A stretch of 59,116 bases of DNA from Hydrogenophilaceae bacterium (GCA_013389025.1 JACAED010000102.1:1-59116), one strand, 5' to 3'. Positions 18,863 through 27,742 are shown, numbered from the stretch's first letter. Notes: a model not told the origin generated them from the sequence alone. Program-made: numbers and translations.

Positions 18863-21046
18863 GGTTTTATCGCCTGCCTGGTGAGTGCTACCGCAGCCCA
18901 TGCCCTGCCCAGTTTCGACATGGTCAAGTCACAGTACCAGGTTTCCGAAGCCTGGCTGCTGGACCGGAATGGAGAGCGGCTGCACACGCTGCGCCTCGAT
19001 CACACCGTGCGCCGGTTGCCCTGGATCAAGCTCGACGCGCTTTCGCCCGCCATGCAGGAGGCGCTCATCGCATCCGAGGACAAGCGCTTTTACGAACACG
19101 GCGGCGTGGACTGGAAGGCGACGCTGGGCGCGGTGTGGGATCGTCTGCTGACCGACAGCAACCGCGGCGCCTCAACCTTGTCGATGCAGTTGGCCGCCCA
19201 GCTTGATCCAAAACTTGCCCGTGGCGCGGACGGGCGCAGCTACGCGCAAAAATGGAACCAGATGCGGGCCGCGCGCGAACTGGAAACATCCTGGAGCAAA
19301 CCGCAGATCCTGGAGGCCTATCTCAACACCGTGCAGTTTCGCAGCGAGCTTTCCGGTATCAATGCCGCAAGCTGGGGACTGTTCCAGAAGCATCCTTCCG
19401 GATTGAACAAGGCAGAATCGAGTCTTCTTTCCGCGCTGCTGCGCGGACCCAACGCCACACCGGACAAGGTTGCTGAACGCGCCTGCGATGTGGCCAGTAA
19501 GCTTTCACCGCCACGCCCGGACTGCAAAACCATCACCGCATTGGCGTGGTCAACCCTGGTGGTCAAACCGCGCATTCCATTCCAAAACCAGATCGCGCCG
19601 CACCTTGCCCGGCGCTTGTTGAGGCAGCCCGGACAGATCGTCAAAACCAGTCTCGATGCGAACCTTCAGCGCCTTGCCCTGCGCACGCTGCAACAGCAGC
19701 TTGCCGAACTGAAAGACCGCCAGGTGGAAGACGGCGCGGTCATCGTGCTCGACAACAAAACCGGCGAGATTCTCGCCTATGTGGGTTCCAGCCAGACCAC
19801 GTCGGATACGCCCGAAGTCGATGCCGTGCGCGCGCCGCGTCTGGCCGGCTCCACGCTCAAGCCGTTCCTGTATGCGCTGGCCATCGAGCGCCAGACCCTG
19901 ACCGCCGCCTCGCTGCTCGACGACTCGCCGCTGTCGGTGGAAACCGCGGGTGGCCAGTACCTGCCGCAGAACTACGACCGCGATTTCAAGGGCTGGGTGT
20001 CGATGAGAACCGCGCTGGGTTCCTCGCTCAACGTACCCGCCGTTCGCACGCTCGTGCTGTTGGGATACGAACCCTTTTACGACCAGTTGAAAAAGCTTGG
20101 ATTCTCGACCCTGACGCGCGATGCCGATTACTATGGCTACTCGCTCGCGCTGGGCGGCGCGGAAGTCACCCTGCTTGAACTGACCAATGCCTACCGCGCA
20201 CTTGCCAATGGCGGCATGCTTACATGGGTCTCTCCTCTCTCCTCACGGGAGGCCGCTCTTAACGCCCCTCTCCCCTCGTGGGAGAGGGGTTGGGGAGAGG
20301 GGGCTGGAAATCATCGCAAGCGCGTCATGTCTGCTGCCACCGCCTGGATCATCGGCGATATCCTGTCCGACCGCGAGGCCCGCGCGCTGACCTTCGGCCT
20401 GGACAACGCGCTTTCCACATCCGGCTGGTCCGCCGTCAAGACCGGCACCAGCAAGGACATGCGCGACAACTGGTGCGTGGGCTACTCGGATCGCTACACC
20501 GTCGGCGTGTGGATCGGCAATGCCTCCGGCGAGCCGATGCACGATGTCTCCGGCGTGACCGGCGCCGCGCCGGTGTGGCAGGCCATCATGAATCATCTGC
20601 ATGCAAAACAAGCCGGCCGCGCGCTCAAACCGCCAGCCGGCATCACGCTGCAAACCGTCCGCTTTGACCCGGCCATCGAGCCGCCGCGCAGGGAAGCCTT
20701 CCTCAAGGGGACGGAAATGACGCAGGTCAGTCTGCCGGAAGCTGGCATCGCCCAGCCACGCATCATCGGCCCCGGCCATGGCGCCATGCTGGCACTCGAC
20801 CCTGATATTCCAGAAACACACCAGATCGTTCATTTCAGAGCCAGGCCATCTCGCCCCGGCCTGAAATGGAAGGTGGACGGCAAGGACGCACAACAGGCCG
20901 ATCAGGGTTGGCGCTGGCCCCCTTCCGCCGGAGTTCATACCATCCAGCTGCTGGATGAGCACGACAGGTTGCTGGACGAAACCAGACTGACCGTGCGTGG
21001 CAAACCGAACATCGCAAGCTCAAATGGATCGCCAGACACTCCGTGA
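18791..21046 (+). CDS. pbpC: Penicillin-binding protein 1C
   Basis: A 751-residue bifunctional peptidoglycan synthase with GTG start after GGGGAGAG. The glycosyltransferase domain shows ASEDKRFYEHGGVDW and RGASTLSMQLAAQLDP. The transpeptidase domain has AGSTLKPFLYALAIE (SxxK), SSLN and VKTGTSKD (KTG). The C-terminal about 90 residues match the BiPBP_C domain found in PBP1C. It partners the adjacent alpha-2-macroglobulin. Two oddities: the N-terminus (residues 16-24, PLRLCASAS) is encoded by an inverted-repeat arm, leaving only a short hydrophobic stretch as export signal or anchor. Also, between the transpeptidase motifs a repeat-derived peptide containing PLPSWERGWGEG is inserted in frame. 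Confidence 0.93.
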   Translation: MKTTFLNDRRENKTVPLRLCASASGFIACLVSATAAHALPSFDMVKSQYQVSEAWLLDRNGERLHTLRLDHTVRRLPWIKLDALSPAMQEALIASEDKRFYEHGGVDWKATLGAVWDRLLTDSNRGASTLSMQLAAQLDPKLARGADGRSYAQKWNQMRAARELETSWSKPQILEAYLNTVQFRSELSGINAASWGLFQKHPSGLNKAESSLLSALLRGPNATPDKVAERACDVASKLSPPRPDCKTITALAWSTLVVKPRIPFQNQIAPHLARRLLRQPGQIVKTSLDANLQRLALRTLQQQLAELKDRQVEDGAVIVLDNKTGEILAYVGSSQTTSDTPEVDAVRAPRLAGSTLKPFLYALAIERQTLTAASLLDDSPLSVETAGGQYLPQNYDRDFKGWVSMRTALGSSLNVPAVRTLVLLGYEPFYDQLKKLGFSTLTRDADYYGYSLALGGAEVTLLELTNAYRALANGGMLTWVSPLSSREAALNAPLPSWERGWGEGAGNHRKRVMSAATAWIIGDILSDREARALTFGLDNALSTSGWSAVKTGTSKDMRDNWCVGYSDRYTVGVWIGNASGEPMHDVSGVTGAAPVWQAIMNHLHAKQAGRALKPPAGITLQTVRFDPAIEPPRREAFLKGTEMTQVSLPEAGIAQPRIIGPGHGAMLALDPDIPETHQIVHFRARPSRPGLKWKVDGKDAQQADQGWRWPPSAGVHTIQLLDEHDRLLDETRLTVRGKPNIASSNGSPDTP
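20231..20302. repeat. Repeat inserted in frame within pbpC (CCCCTCTCCC hairpin)
   Basis: CCCCTCTCCC (20265-20274), the loop CTCGT and GGGAGAGGGG (20280-20289) form a perfect 10-base hairpin, flanked by TCTCCTCACGGGAGG and TTGGGGAGAGGG. This wording is typical of dispersed intergenic repeats in many proteobacteria. Here it is translated as roughly SPLSSREAAL then NAPLPSWERGWGEGAG, without breaking the frame. Confidence 0.75.
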
Positions 21047-21272
21047 ATCCGTCGAAGCCGCGCTCATGGGCAATTGGCACAAAGCCCATGAAATCGTCCA
21101 GCAGGACGAGTACGATCCCCTTGCCTGCTGGATACATGCCGTGCTGCACAAGATCGAAGGGGACACCTGGAACAGCCGCTACTGGTATGCGCGAACGGAT
21201 CACCCGTATGAGGAATGGGATGATCCTCTTGATGAGCTGAGGGCAATTCTCGTACTGCTCAGCAGATCGTGA
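21024..21272 (+). CDS. Conserved small hypothetical protein
   Basis: An 82-residue protein if started at the ATG at 21024 (MDRQTLRESVEAALMGNW); the ORF track uses a GTG 27 bases earlier. Both choices overlap the end of pbpC. It is acidic and Trp-rich with the recognisable pattern AHEIVQQDEYDPLACWIHAVLHKIEGD then NSRYWYAR. I have a general recollection of this pattern in small hypothetical proteins of many bacteria but cannot name a function. No signal peptide or membrane segment is present. It ends a rightward gene run that meets the leftward respiratory cluster. Confidence 0.75.
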   Translation: MDRQTLRESVEAALMGNWHKAHEIVQQDEYDPLACWIHAVLHKIEGDTWNSRYWYARTDHPYEEWDDPLDELRAILVLLSRS

Positions 21273-21333
21273 CCGCCTCGCCTTTCGGCTTTCCTGACAT
21301 CAAGCATGCCGGCGTCAATCAGGCCTTGATAAA

Positions 21334-22371
21334 TCAGCTCACAACCTGACGCAAATTCCGCTTCGGACTGGCGCTGGCGCATATCAAGCATGTCGAGATA
21401 TTTCCCCGCCCAACCGGCGCCTGAAAGCTCACCCCACACCAGTTGCAATGATGATTACGCAACACAAGTTGGTTGGTTCGCGGTTTCTCCCATATGCGCA
21501 AGGAAACCGCGTCATGGCTGCATACGCCTCTGCACAAGCCGCAGCCCGTGCAGAGCCGGTGATGCAGTTGGTAGGCAGGTATATCCCCCTCCACCTGCTC
21601 GATTGCGTTTTGCGGACACACGCGGGCACAGGCGTGACAGGCAATGCAGCGTGCCGGATCGATCTGCACGTGCCATGGCAATGAAGCATCCAGTTTCTCT
21701 GGCAGATATTCGCCCGGCGCGAGGGGTTTTTTCCCGGCATTGTCATGACCGTTTCTTGCCAATGTCTTGACGGGGCATCCGCCCAGCACGGATAGGAAGC
21801 GGCGGCGCGACTCGCTTGCCTTGACCTTTGGGCCGCTCAGAAGCCTGCTCCAGGCCGCCGCCGACAGGTCGCGCAAAATAACCTTTGGCAGTCCATGCGC
21901 CAACAGCACGGAATTGAGCGCCGCGACTCGTGAATCCAGCCGCACGCACTTTGCCCGATTGCAATTCCCGCAGTCGCCCCTTCGGATAATCCATACGCGC
22001 TGACCATGGCTCCAGGCATGCAGCACTTCGGTCAGCCCGATGGCATGCAAACAGGGAATCTGCCCAGCCTTATCCTCCACACCGCTAAAATGGCAATGCG
22101 CCATCATGGCCGCTTCGCCCGCCACCTCACGTTGCTCGAAAACCATGGGCAGACGAATCGCCTGTTGAGGACAGACCGGCACGCACAGCCCGCATTCATC
22201 ACAGGCGTACTCGTTGAACCTTAGCGCGGACTCTCCAAGAATCCAGGCGTAGCGCGGACATGCGTCGACACATGCACGGCATGAAGCATGGGGCAGGCTT
22301 GCGTGGACACAACGCTCCGCATTCAGCTCTGGAAAAACCACGGCTGACAGGTCTAGTGCTGCAGTATCCAT
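21334..22371 (-). CDS. Polyferredoxin-type 4Fe-4S protein
   Basis: A 345-residue cysteine-rich protein, last gene of the molybdoenzyme cluster; its ATG overlaps the cytochrome gene by 19 bases. The N-terminal part has CRACVDACP and CDECGLCVPVCP; the C-terminal part has CIACHACARVCP and CTGCGLCRGVCS. That gives four 4Fe-4S-type motifs, plus a CGNCNRAKC cluster in the middle and a zinc-ribbon-like CNWC...CLIC end. A twin-arginine-like SRRRFLSVLGG lies mid-protein, not at the N-terminus, so it is probably not an export signal. There is no signal peptide, so the protein is inferred to be cytoplasmic. It may deliver electrons to or assist maturation of the molybdoenzyme, as NapF-like ferredoxins do; this is inference. 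Confidence 0.75.
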   Translation of the reverse strand: MDTAALDLSAVVFPELNAERCVHASLPHASCRACVDACPRYAWILGESALRFNEYACDECGLCVPVCPQQAIRLPMVFEQREVAGEAAMMAHCHFSGVEDKAGQIPCLHAIGLTEVLHAWSHGQRVWIIRRGDCGNCNRAKCVRLDSRVAALNSVLLAHGLPKVILRDLSAAAWSRLLSGPKVKASESRRRFLSVLGGCPVKTLARNGHDNAGKKPLAPGEYLPEKLDASLPWHVQIDPARCIACHACARVCPQNAIEQVEGDIPAYQLHHRLCTGCGLCRGVCSHDAVSLRIWEKPRTNQLVLRNHHCNWCGVSFQAPVGRGNISTCLICASASPKRNLRQVVS

Positions 22372-22664
22372 CTCACCACTTTACCAAGATTGTCATCGCT
22401 AATGCCGGCCTGCGGGGGCATGACGGCATTACCCCACACGCCCTTGCTGCCGCCTCGTACATGTCTGGCAAGTAAAGTCACGGCACCCTTTTCAGCCTTG
22501 TACTTGACTGCAATGTCCTTGAACGCAGGCCCTACCAGCTTCTTGTCAACGCCATGGCAGGCCATGCAGCCATGCTTTTGCGCCAGCTCTTCGCTGGCCA
22601 GGACGGGGCCGGTGGCAAGGCCCGTGGCAAGGACAAGCACTGGAATTGTCTTGATCTTTTTCAT
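22353..22664 (-). CDS. Monoheme class I cytochrome c
   Basis: A 103-residue precursor. The start at 22664 follows GGGGACAGGA and begins a clear signal peptide (MKKIKTIPVLVLATGLATGPVLA). There is one heme c site, CMACH, near the mature N-terminus, and a likely distal Met ligand in GNAVMPPQ followed by VVRWIL. The size and layout match cytochrome c551/c552 electron shuttles of the periplasm. Its place between the TorD chaperone and the polyferredoxin suggests it carries electrons to or from the molybdoenzyme. Confidence 0.88.
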   Translation of the reverse strand: MKKIKTIPVLVLATGLATGPVLASEELAQKHGCMACHGVDKKLVGPAFKDIAVKYKAEKGAVTLLARHVRGGSKGVWGNAVMPPQAGISDDNLGKVVRWILQH

Positions 22665-22702
22665 TTCCTGTCCCCTACAAAGCTCAAATTCTCGAGAATC
22701 AC

Positions 22703-23470
22703 TCACCATGATGGCGACGCGCCCGGCACGAACTTGACCGGCACGGGTTGGGCAACCTGCTTCGGCCGCATGCGCGTTTCGATATCCTCACGGCCAGGGC
22801 GAGATTCGCCAAGAATGCCCGCCAGCATGTCGCGAAATTCATCGCAATAAGCCGATGTCAGCCAGGCGGCGCCTGCATAAAATGGCGTCGAACATCGCTT
22901 GATCACGCGCTCGGCAAACTCAGGCAACCACCTCAGCAAATGCTCATCCATGAAAGTGGCAGCCTCGTCCAGATTCGTGTCTTTCGTGTCCAGCATCAGC
23001 CAGGCCAGGAATTGCAATTCCACGACCAGATGGTCTTCCGAGCGGGTTCTCCAGTTTGAAACGCCCAGGCCGTGTTTCTTGTAGATCTCACGCACCTGAA
23101 ACATGGGCGCCTGCATGATGAGCTTGTCTTCATCCAGCCACACCGATTCAAAGGGCGAGGCGCTGTAGTCGTGGTTGAGATAGATCGCGGCATAATCCGC
23201 CGCCAGTTCGTCTTGCAATTCCGGGCTCAATGGCGGCGCGTACTCGGCGATTGCCTTCTTCAAGAGGCTCATGGCCTCCTGGCCCTCTTGCCTGAAAAGC
23301 TTCAAACCCAGACTGCCAGGGAAATCCCTTGATGCCAGCGCTGACAGGAGCGCATTATCAGCCTCGGCATGGTGCAGGCTGGCCAGGATCAGCAGATCGG
23401 CGGCAGCCGCTTCGCAAAACCGCCTGAGTAAGCTGTCGCGCGGTTGATCTTCCGGCATTGATCCGTCCAC
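22703..23470 (-). CDS. TorD/DmsD-family molybdoenzyme chaperone
   Basis: A 255-residue all-helical cytoplasmic protein. The central block DELAADYAAIYLNHDYSASPFESVW matches the TorD family signature (AADYxxLF...PYESV), and EDHLVVELQFLAWLM is the next conserved helix. TorD-type chaperones bind the Tat signal of molybdoenzymes and hold export until cofactor insertion, which fits the Tat-bearing catalytic gene two genes upstream. The track start is a GTG at 23470 placed against the previous stop; an ATG four codons later (23458) is equally possible. Confidence 0.88.
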   Translation of the reverse strand: MDGSMPEDQPRDSLLRRFCEAAAADLLILASLHHAEADNALLSALASRDFPGSLGLKLFRQEGQEAMSLLKKAIAEYAPPLSPELQDELAADYAAIYLNHDYSASPFESVWLDEDKLIMQAPMFQVREIYKKHGLGVSNWRTRSEDHLVVELQFLAWLMLDTKDTNLDEAATFMDEHLLRWLPEFAERVIKRCSTPFYAGAAWLTSAYCDEFRDMLAGILGESRPGREDIETRMRPKQVAQPVPVKFVPGASPSW

Positions 23471-23471
23471 G

Positions 23472-24137
23472 TTATTTCACCACCGCTTTGCTGTGCGCCA
23501 CAAAAACGATCGATGGCTTGGTCAGTTCCGGGTTGGCCATGTTCTTGACCGCGCCAACCGGCTTCTCGTGAGAGGCCATCGCCTTGGTTACCCATGTACC
23601 GGCTCTGAGCTTGTCGATGTCTCCAATATCCAGCACGCGCATCATGCAGGCCTGCACGCAATAGGGCTTGCGTCCCGCATCGATTTCGTCCACGCACATG
23701 TTGCACTTGGAAACGATATTGCGTTCCGGGATGAACTGCGGCGCGCCATAGGGACAGGCCGCCTCGCAGCGCCGGCAGCCGATGCACAGCGTGGAATCAA
23801 TGTCGACGATACCGTCCTTCTTGCGCTTGAAGATCGCGCCAGTCGGACAGGTGGGCAGGCACGCGGGCTCCGCGCAGTGATTGCACGACATGTTGACCTT
23901 GTAGGCATACACGTCCGGGAAGGCCCCGCCTTCGACATACATCACATTACGGAAACGCGGCCCTGGCGCAAGCCCGTTCTTGTCCTTGCAGGCGATTTCA
24001 CAGGCCCGGCAGCCGATGCAGTCGACGTTGTTGTGGATGAATCCAAGCTGCATCTCCGGCACGACCGGCACATAGACTTCCTTCTTGTGCCGCTTGACGG
24101 CTTCCTTGATTTTCGCAAGGTCTTTTTCCTCAGCCAT
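23472..24137 (-). CDS. Fe-S electron-transfer subunit of DMSO-reductase-family enzyme (DmsB/PsrB-like)
   Basis: A 221-residue four-cluster ferredoxin subunit; the ATG has a strong GAGGAGG site. Cysteine groups in order are CIGCRACEIACKDKNG, CNHCAEPACLPTCPTGAI, CIGCRRCEAACPYGAP and CNMCVDEI...CVQACMM, the classical arrangement for four [4Fe-4S] clusters. It has no signal peptide, so it is presumably carried to the periplasm with the Tat-exported catalytic subunit. It is 12 bases downstream of that gene. No DmsC/NrfD membrane subunit is adjacent, so its electron partner is probably one of the local cytochromes (inference). Confidence 0.93.
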   Translation of the reverse strand: MAEEKDLAKIKEAVKRHKKEVYVPVVPEMQLGFIHNNVDCIGCRACEIACKDKNGLAPGPRFRNVMYVEGGAFPDVYAYKVNMSCNHCAEPACLPTCPTGAIFKRKKDGIVDIDSTLCIGCRRCEAACPYGAPQFIPERNIVSKCNMCVDEIDAGRKPYCVQACMMRVLDIGDIDKLRAGTWVTKAMASHEKPVGAVKNMANPELTKPSIVFVAHSKAVVK

Positions 24138-24149
24138 TTCCCATCCTCC

Positions 24150-26732
24150 TCAATTGTCGCGGCGAAACACCTGGGATCGCGATATGCTCGTCTTGTCCCA
24201 CCCAGGGTTGTGTTCAAGTTCGGTTTTCCTGATATTCACCAGCACGGTGTTGTAGGCAAACGAACCGGCCGGGCTGGGCTCATCGAGCGTGAGAAAGTCC
24301 GGATTGCCGCCCCGGTCGACGCCGTTCTCATCCAGCTGCATCCAGGCGCCTTCATGGATCACCACGACACCGGGCATGACCCGTTCGGTGACATACACTG
24401 GCACCACAACTTTTCCGCGTTCGTTCCATACTTCCACCGTATCGCCCGTCGCCACGCCAAGTTTCTTGGCATCACTGGCATTGATGGTGCACTCCTGCTC
24501 GAAGGTTTCCTGCAACCAGGAACAGTTGGCGAAAATGGAATGCGTGCGATGGCGCGGATGCGGAGTGATGAGATGGAAGGGGTACTCCTTCGTTTTCGGA
24601 TGATTCAAGGATTCCCAAGGCTCGATCCACTTGGGAATGGAAGGGATGTGTGAGCCGTACTTTGTCTTGGTCCAGTCGCCGATGTAGGCGAGTTCGGTGC
24701 TGAGGATTTCGATCTTGCCGGATGGGGTATCGAATCGTTTGCCATTTTCGATCTGCTCGCGGAAGGCCACATGCGGCTTGTCCAGCTTGAATTTGTACAC
24801 CCCCAGGCGCTTGAATTCCTCCCACGGCATGGTCACGCCCTGATGCGCCATGACCTTGTGTTCCCACCATTCGCGCAAATAGGCTTCGTCAACGGCATCG
24901 TTGTAATGGAAATATTCGCGGCTGGCTTTCGGGTTGTATGCACGGCCGAAAGTCGGCCCGCCGATTCTCCATGCCAGTTCGGTAAATATCTGGAAGTCGG
25001 TCTTGCTCTCGCCCAGCGGCTCGATGACCTTGGGCCGGTGGATGTAGTAATGCCCCTTGTACCAGGGCAGCGCCACGTCGTGCCGCTCGAAATGCGTGGA
25101 CACCGGCAACAGCACATCCGCCCACAGCCCGGATGGCGTGATGGTCGAATCCATGCACACCACAAGCTCGAGTTTCTTGATCGCCTCGATCTCCTTGTTG
25201 ATGTTGGTGAGCTGGTTGAACCAGTCCGAGCCCTGCCAGAAAATGCCCTTGATGTTGGGAATCTGGCCATCGGTCGCATCCTGCCGCGGCCACAATCCGA
25301 TCTCCTCGCGCTTGACGTTTGGATAGTTCAGCACGCAATGCGCCCAGCGGTCTGACTTGATGGAGGCAAACCAGGTGTTGGCATATTGATCGTAGGGATA
25401 GGCGACGGCCTCCGCGTGCCAGGCCTTGCCCACACCCTCGGCGCAACCGCCGAGGATGCCGATGTTTCCGGTCATGGCCTGCAAGGCCGCCGCCATGCGG
25501 TTGTATTGCTCGCCGTAGGCGTTGCGTCCCGGCGCCCACGATGCCTTCAGCGCAGCCGGTTTGGTGGTGGCGTACATATGTGCAAGCTTTTTGATGTCGG
25601 CCGCTGGCACACCGCAGATTTCAGATGCCCATTCCGGCGTCTTGGCCACGCCATCGTATTTTCCGAGGATGTAATCCTTGAAGTTTTCCTTGCCATTGGG
25701 CGTGCTTCCGGCCCATTCTGGCATGGTCCCGGCATCCATGCCCATGCAGAATTTATCGATGAATTGCTGGTCGTGCAGATTATTGGTGAAGATATAGTGC
25801 GCCATCCCGGCCATCATCGCCGCATCGGTATTGGGCTTGATCGGTATCCACCAGGTATCGTAGGCCGCGCCGGAATCGGTGTATTGCGGATCGACCAGCA
25901 CGAACTTGCAGCCGTTCTGCTTGGCCAGCCGCATGTAGTAAAACGTGTTGCCGCCGTGAAAGGTATAGGCCGGATTCCAGCCCCACATGATGATGAGCTT
26001 GGAATGCGCGAACGCGTCATCCTCGTTGCCGTCCTCGATGGTGCCGAAAGTCCAGCGCGAGCTTGTCGTCGTGCCCTGGTAGGACGGTACCGACCACGAA
26101 TTGGTGCGGCAGCCGAACATGCCCATGAAGCGTCCAAGCAGTCCTTCGATCTGGTCGGACTTGTGCAGTACGCCGTAGGACGCGCCCGCGTAGGATTGAT
26201 CGAGTAAGGCAGTCGGGCCGTATTTGTCCTTGATCTCGATCATTTTCTTGCTGACATAGCCCAGCGCCTCGTCCCACGAGATGCGCTTGAACTTGCCTTC
26301 GCCGCGCTTGCCCACGCGGCCCATCGGATACAACAACCGCTCGGCGGAATACAGGCGCTGGCGATAGGAACGCCCGCGCAGACAGGCACGTAGTTGCGGT
26401 TCCTCAAACGTGTCCTTGCCGAAGTGGCCATCCTTCTGGTATCGCCCATCGTCCGTGGACAGACGCACGATCACATCGCCCTTCTTGTGCGCGACCAGCA
26501 CATGGCGCGAACCGCAGTTATGCGCGCAGGAGGTCACCACCGTCGTCAGTTGATCATCGGTTGGATAAGGCTCGTATGCAAACGCCTTGGCTTCCCTTGG
26601 CGCGGCGAGGTCGATCAGCCCGCCTGCCGCCATCACGCCGGCGCCAGCCGCGGTGGTTTTTAGAAAGTCCCGGCGCGCGGCATTGTTGAGTCGCTCGGCA
26701 ATTGCATGCAAATCGTATTTACTTGCGGACAT
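24150..26732 (-). CDS. Tat-exported DMSO-reductase-family molybdopterin oxidoreductase, catalytic subunit
   Basis: An 860-residue molybdo-bis-PGD enzyme. The N-terminus has a Tat signal (ARRDFLKTTAAGAGVMAAGG). The N-terminal Fe-S site reads SCAHNCGSRHVL...RACLRGRS: in DmsA-type enzymes it is C-x3-C-x3-C-xn-C, but the third ligand here is His. LYSAERLLYPMGRVGKRGEGKF is the usual following block. WGWNPAYTFHGG, DPQYTDSGAAYDTWWIPI and TGNIGILGG mark the MGD-binding domains. By rough alignment with DmsA the Mo-ligand serine falls in the SVPSYQGT region. The closest resemblance is to the DmsA/YnfE/SrdA branch; the acceptor (sulfoxide, N-oxide, selenate or another oxyanion) cannot be deduced. The start overlaps the pentaheme cytochrome gene by 14 bases. 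Confidence 0.92.
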   Translation of the reverse strand: MSASKYDLHAIAERLNNAARRDFLKTTAAGAGVMAAGGLIDLAAPREAKAFAYEPYPTDDQLTTVVTSCAHNCGSRHVLVAHKKGDVIVRLSTDDGRYQKDGHFGKDTFEEPQLRACLRGRSYRQRLYSAERLLYPMGRVGKRGEGKFKRISWDEALGYVSKKMIEIKDKYGPTALLDQSYAGASYGVLHKSDQIEGLLGRFMGMFGCRTNSWSVPSYQGTTTSSRWTFGTIEDGNEDDAFAHSKLIIMWGWNPAYTFHGGNTFYYMRLAKQNGCKFVLVDPQYTDSGAAYDTWWIPIKPNTDAAMMAGMAHYIFTNNLHDQQFIDKFCMGMDAGTMPEWAGSTPNGKENFKDYILGKYDGVAKTPEWASEICGVPAADIKKLAHMYATTKPAALKASWAPGRNAYGEQYNRMAAALQAMTGNIGILGGCAEGVGKAWHAEAVAYPYDQYANTWFASIKSDRWAHCVLNYPNVKREEIGLWPRQDATDGQIPNIKGIFWQGSDWFNQLTNINKEIEAIKKLELVVCMDSTITPSGLWADVLLPVSTHFERHDVALPWYKGHYYIHRPKVIEPLGESKTDFQIFTELAWRIGGPTFGRAYNPKASREYFHYNDAVDEAYLREWWEHKVMAHQGVTMPWEEFKRLGVYKFKLDKPHVAFREQIENGKRFDTPSGKIEILSTELAYIGDWTKTKYGSHIPSIPKWIEPWESLNHPKTKEYPFHLITPHPRHRTHSIFANCSWLQETFEQECTINASDAKKLGVATGDTVEVWNERGKVVVPVYVTERVMPGVVVIHEGAWMQLDENGVDRGGNPDFLTLDEPSPAGSFAYNTVLVNIRKTELEHNPGWDKTSISRSQVFRRDN

Positions 26733-27666
26733 GGCTTTTCCTTTTCACTTCAAGCGGGCTTTTTTTAGCGCTGATTCGCGACTGGATGGTTTTGCCAGGT
26801 CGCCTGTTCACCCTGGCCGGCTTGCTCGATTTGACCGGCCTGGACTGAGCGGCGTCTGAATGTATCGGCAAGCCGATCAGGAAACGCGGATCGGATTGCG
26901 TGGGACGGTTTTTCGCCCATTCAGGGATTTCCTTGTCCATGCCCTTCCAGGCATGACGGGGATAGGGAAAGCTGATTCGATACCAGGCGCGGCCGCCGTG
27001 GCATCCATAACAACTGTCCGCGGACTCCTTGCCGGCCGCCTCGATTTCGGCTGGTTTGAGAAAATTGACCTGGTGCCGGCTGGTGCGGATGTTGTCGTGG
27101 CACAGCAGGCAGTTGTTGGCGAAAGTTTCCCCGTGCTGAGACCATGGGCCTGGCAATCCCATCACCTCGTAATTGAACTTGCCGTGACACATCAAACAGG
27201 TATTGGTGTCCACCAGTTTGCGCAGGTTGTAACCATTACCCTGCGCGGTGGCCGAAGAACCCGGCGCCTCGGCACGCGGGTCGTGACCCTGATGGCAGGT
27301 ATTGCAGCGCATGCTCATCACGCGCCCGGCAAAATCGGTGGACATATGCCGACGATGTAGCGTGTCCTGGGCACCGGCGTATGTATCCAGCGTCTGGTAC
27401 CAGGCCATCGATTTCCCGGCTTGCACGCCCGCGGGAGAGTGCTCTCGAACGCTCGGCGCCAGCACTTCGGCGTGGCACGTCAAACAATCCTTGTCTTCCG
27501 CCGTGTCGATGGCAGGCTTGAAATGAATCGGACTCCACTTGGCAGCTTGATATGATTTCCTCGCTTCGGCGCCATTGGCCAAAACGAGTGTCATCCAAAG
27601 CAGCGCCGTCAACCCCACACCCAGCTTCAGCAGGCCCCTGCAACAGGTTTCATCGAACTCCTTCAA
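26719..27666 (-). CDS. Pentaheme periplasmic cytochrome c with basic C-terminal tail
   Basis: I place the start at a TTG (27666) with AAGGAGGA upstream; it gives MKEFDETCC and then a signal sequence (GLLKLGVGLTALLWMTLVLANGAEA), 315 residues in all. The longer ORF start has no ribosome site. Five CxxCH heme motifs follow: CLTCH, CNTCH, CLMCH, CLLCH and CYGCH, with further His residues as possible axial ligands. After the last heme, RISFPYPRHAWKGMDKEIPEWAKNR leads to a roughly 45-residue Lys/Arg-rich tail. I do not recognise a named family. Overlap with the molybdoenzyme start suggests translational coupling and a role as its direct electron partner. Confidence 0.85.
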   Translation of the reverse strand: MKEFDETCCRGLLKLGVGLTALLWMTLVLANGAEARKSYQAAKWSPIHFKPAIDTAEDKDCLTCHAEVLAPSVREHSPAGVQAGKSMAWYQTLDTYAGAQDTLHRRHMSTDFAGRVMSMRCNTCHQGHDPRAEAPGSSATAQGNGYNLRKLVDTNTCLMCHGKFNYEVMGLPGPWSQHGETFANNCLLCHDNIRTSRHQVNFLKPAEIEAAGKESADSCYGCHGGRAWYRISFPYPRHAWKGMDKEIPEWAKNRPTQSDPRFLIGLPIHSDAAQSRPVKSSKPARVNRRPGKTIQSRISAKKSPLEVKRKSHVRK

Positions 27667-27742
27667 GCCATCCTCCTTATATCGCCATGTGTTGAGTAAG
27701 AAAATGTCTGCACCCAAGATGGGTGCAGACACAACGCCTACC

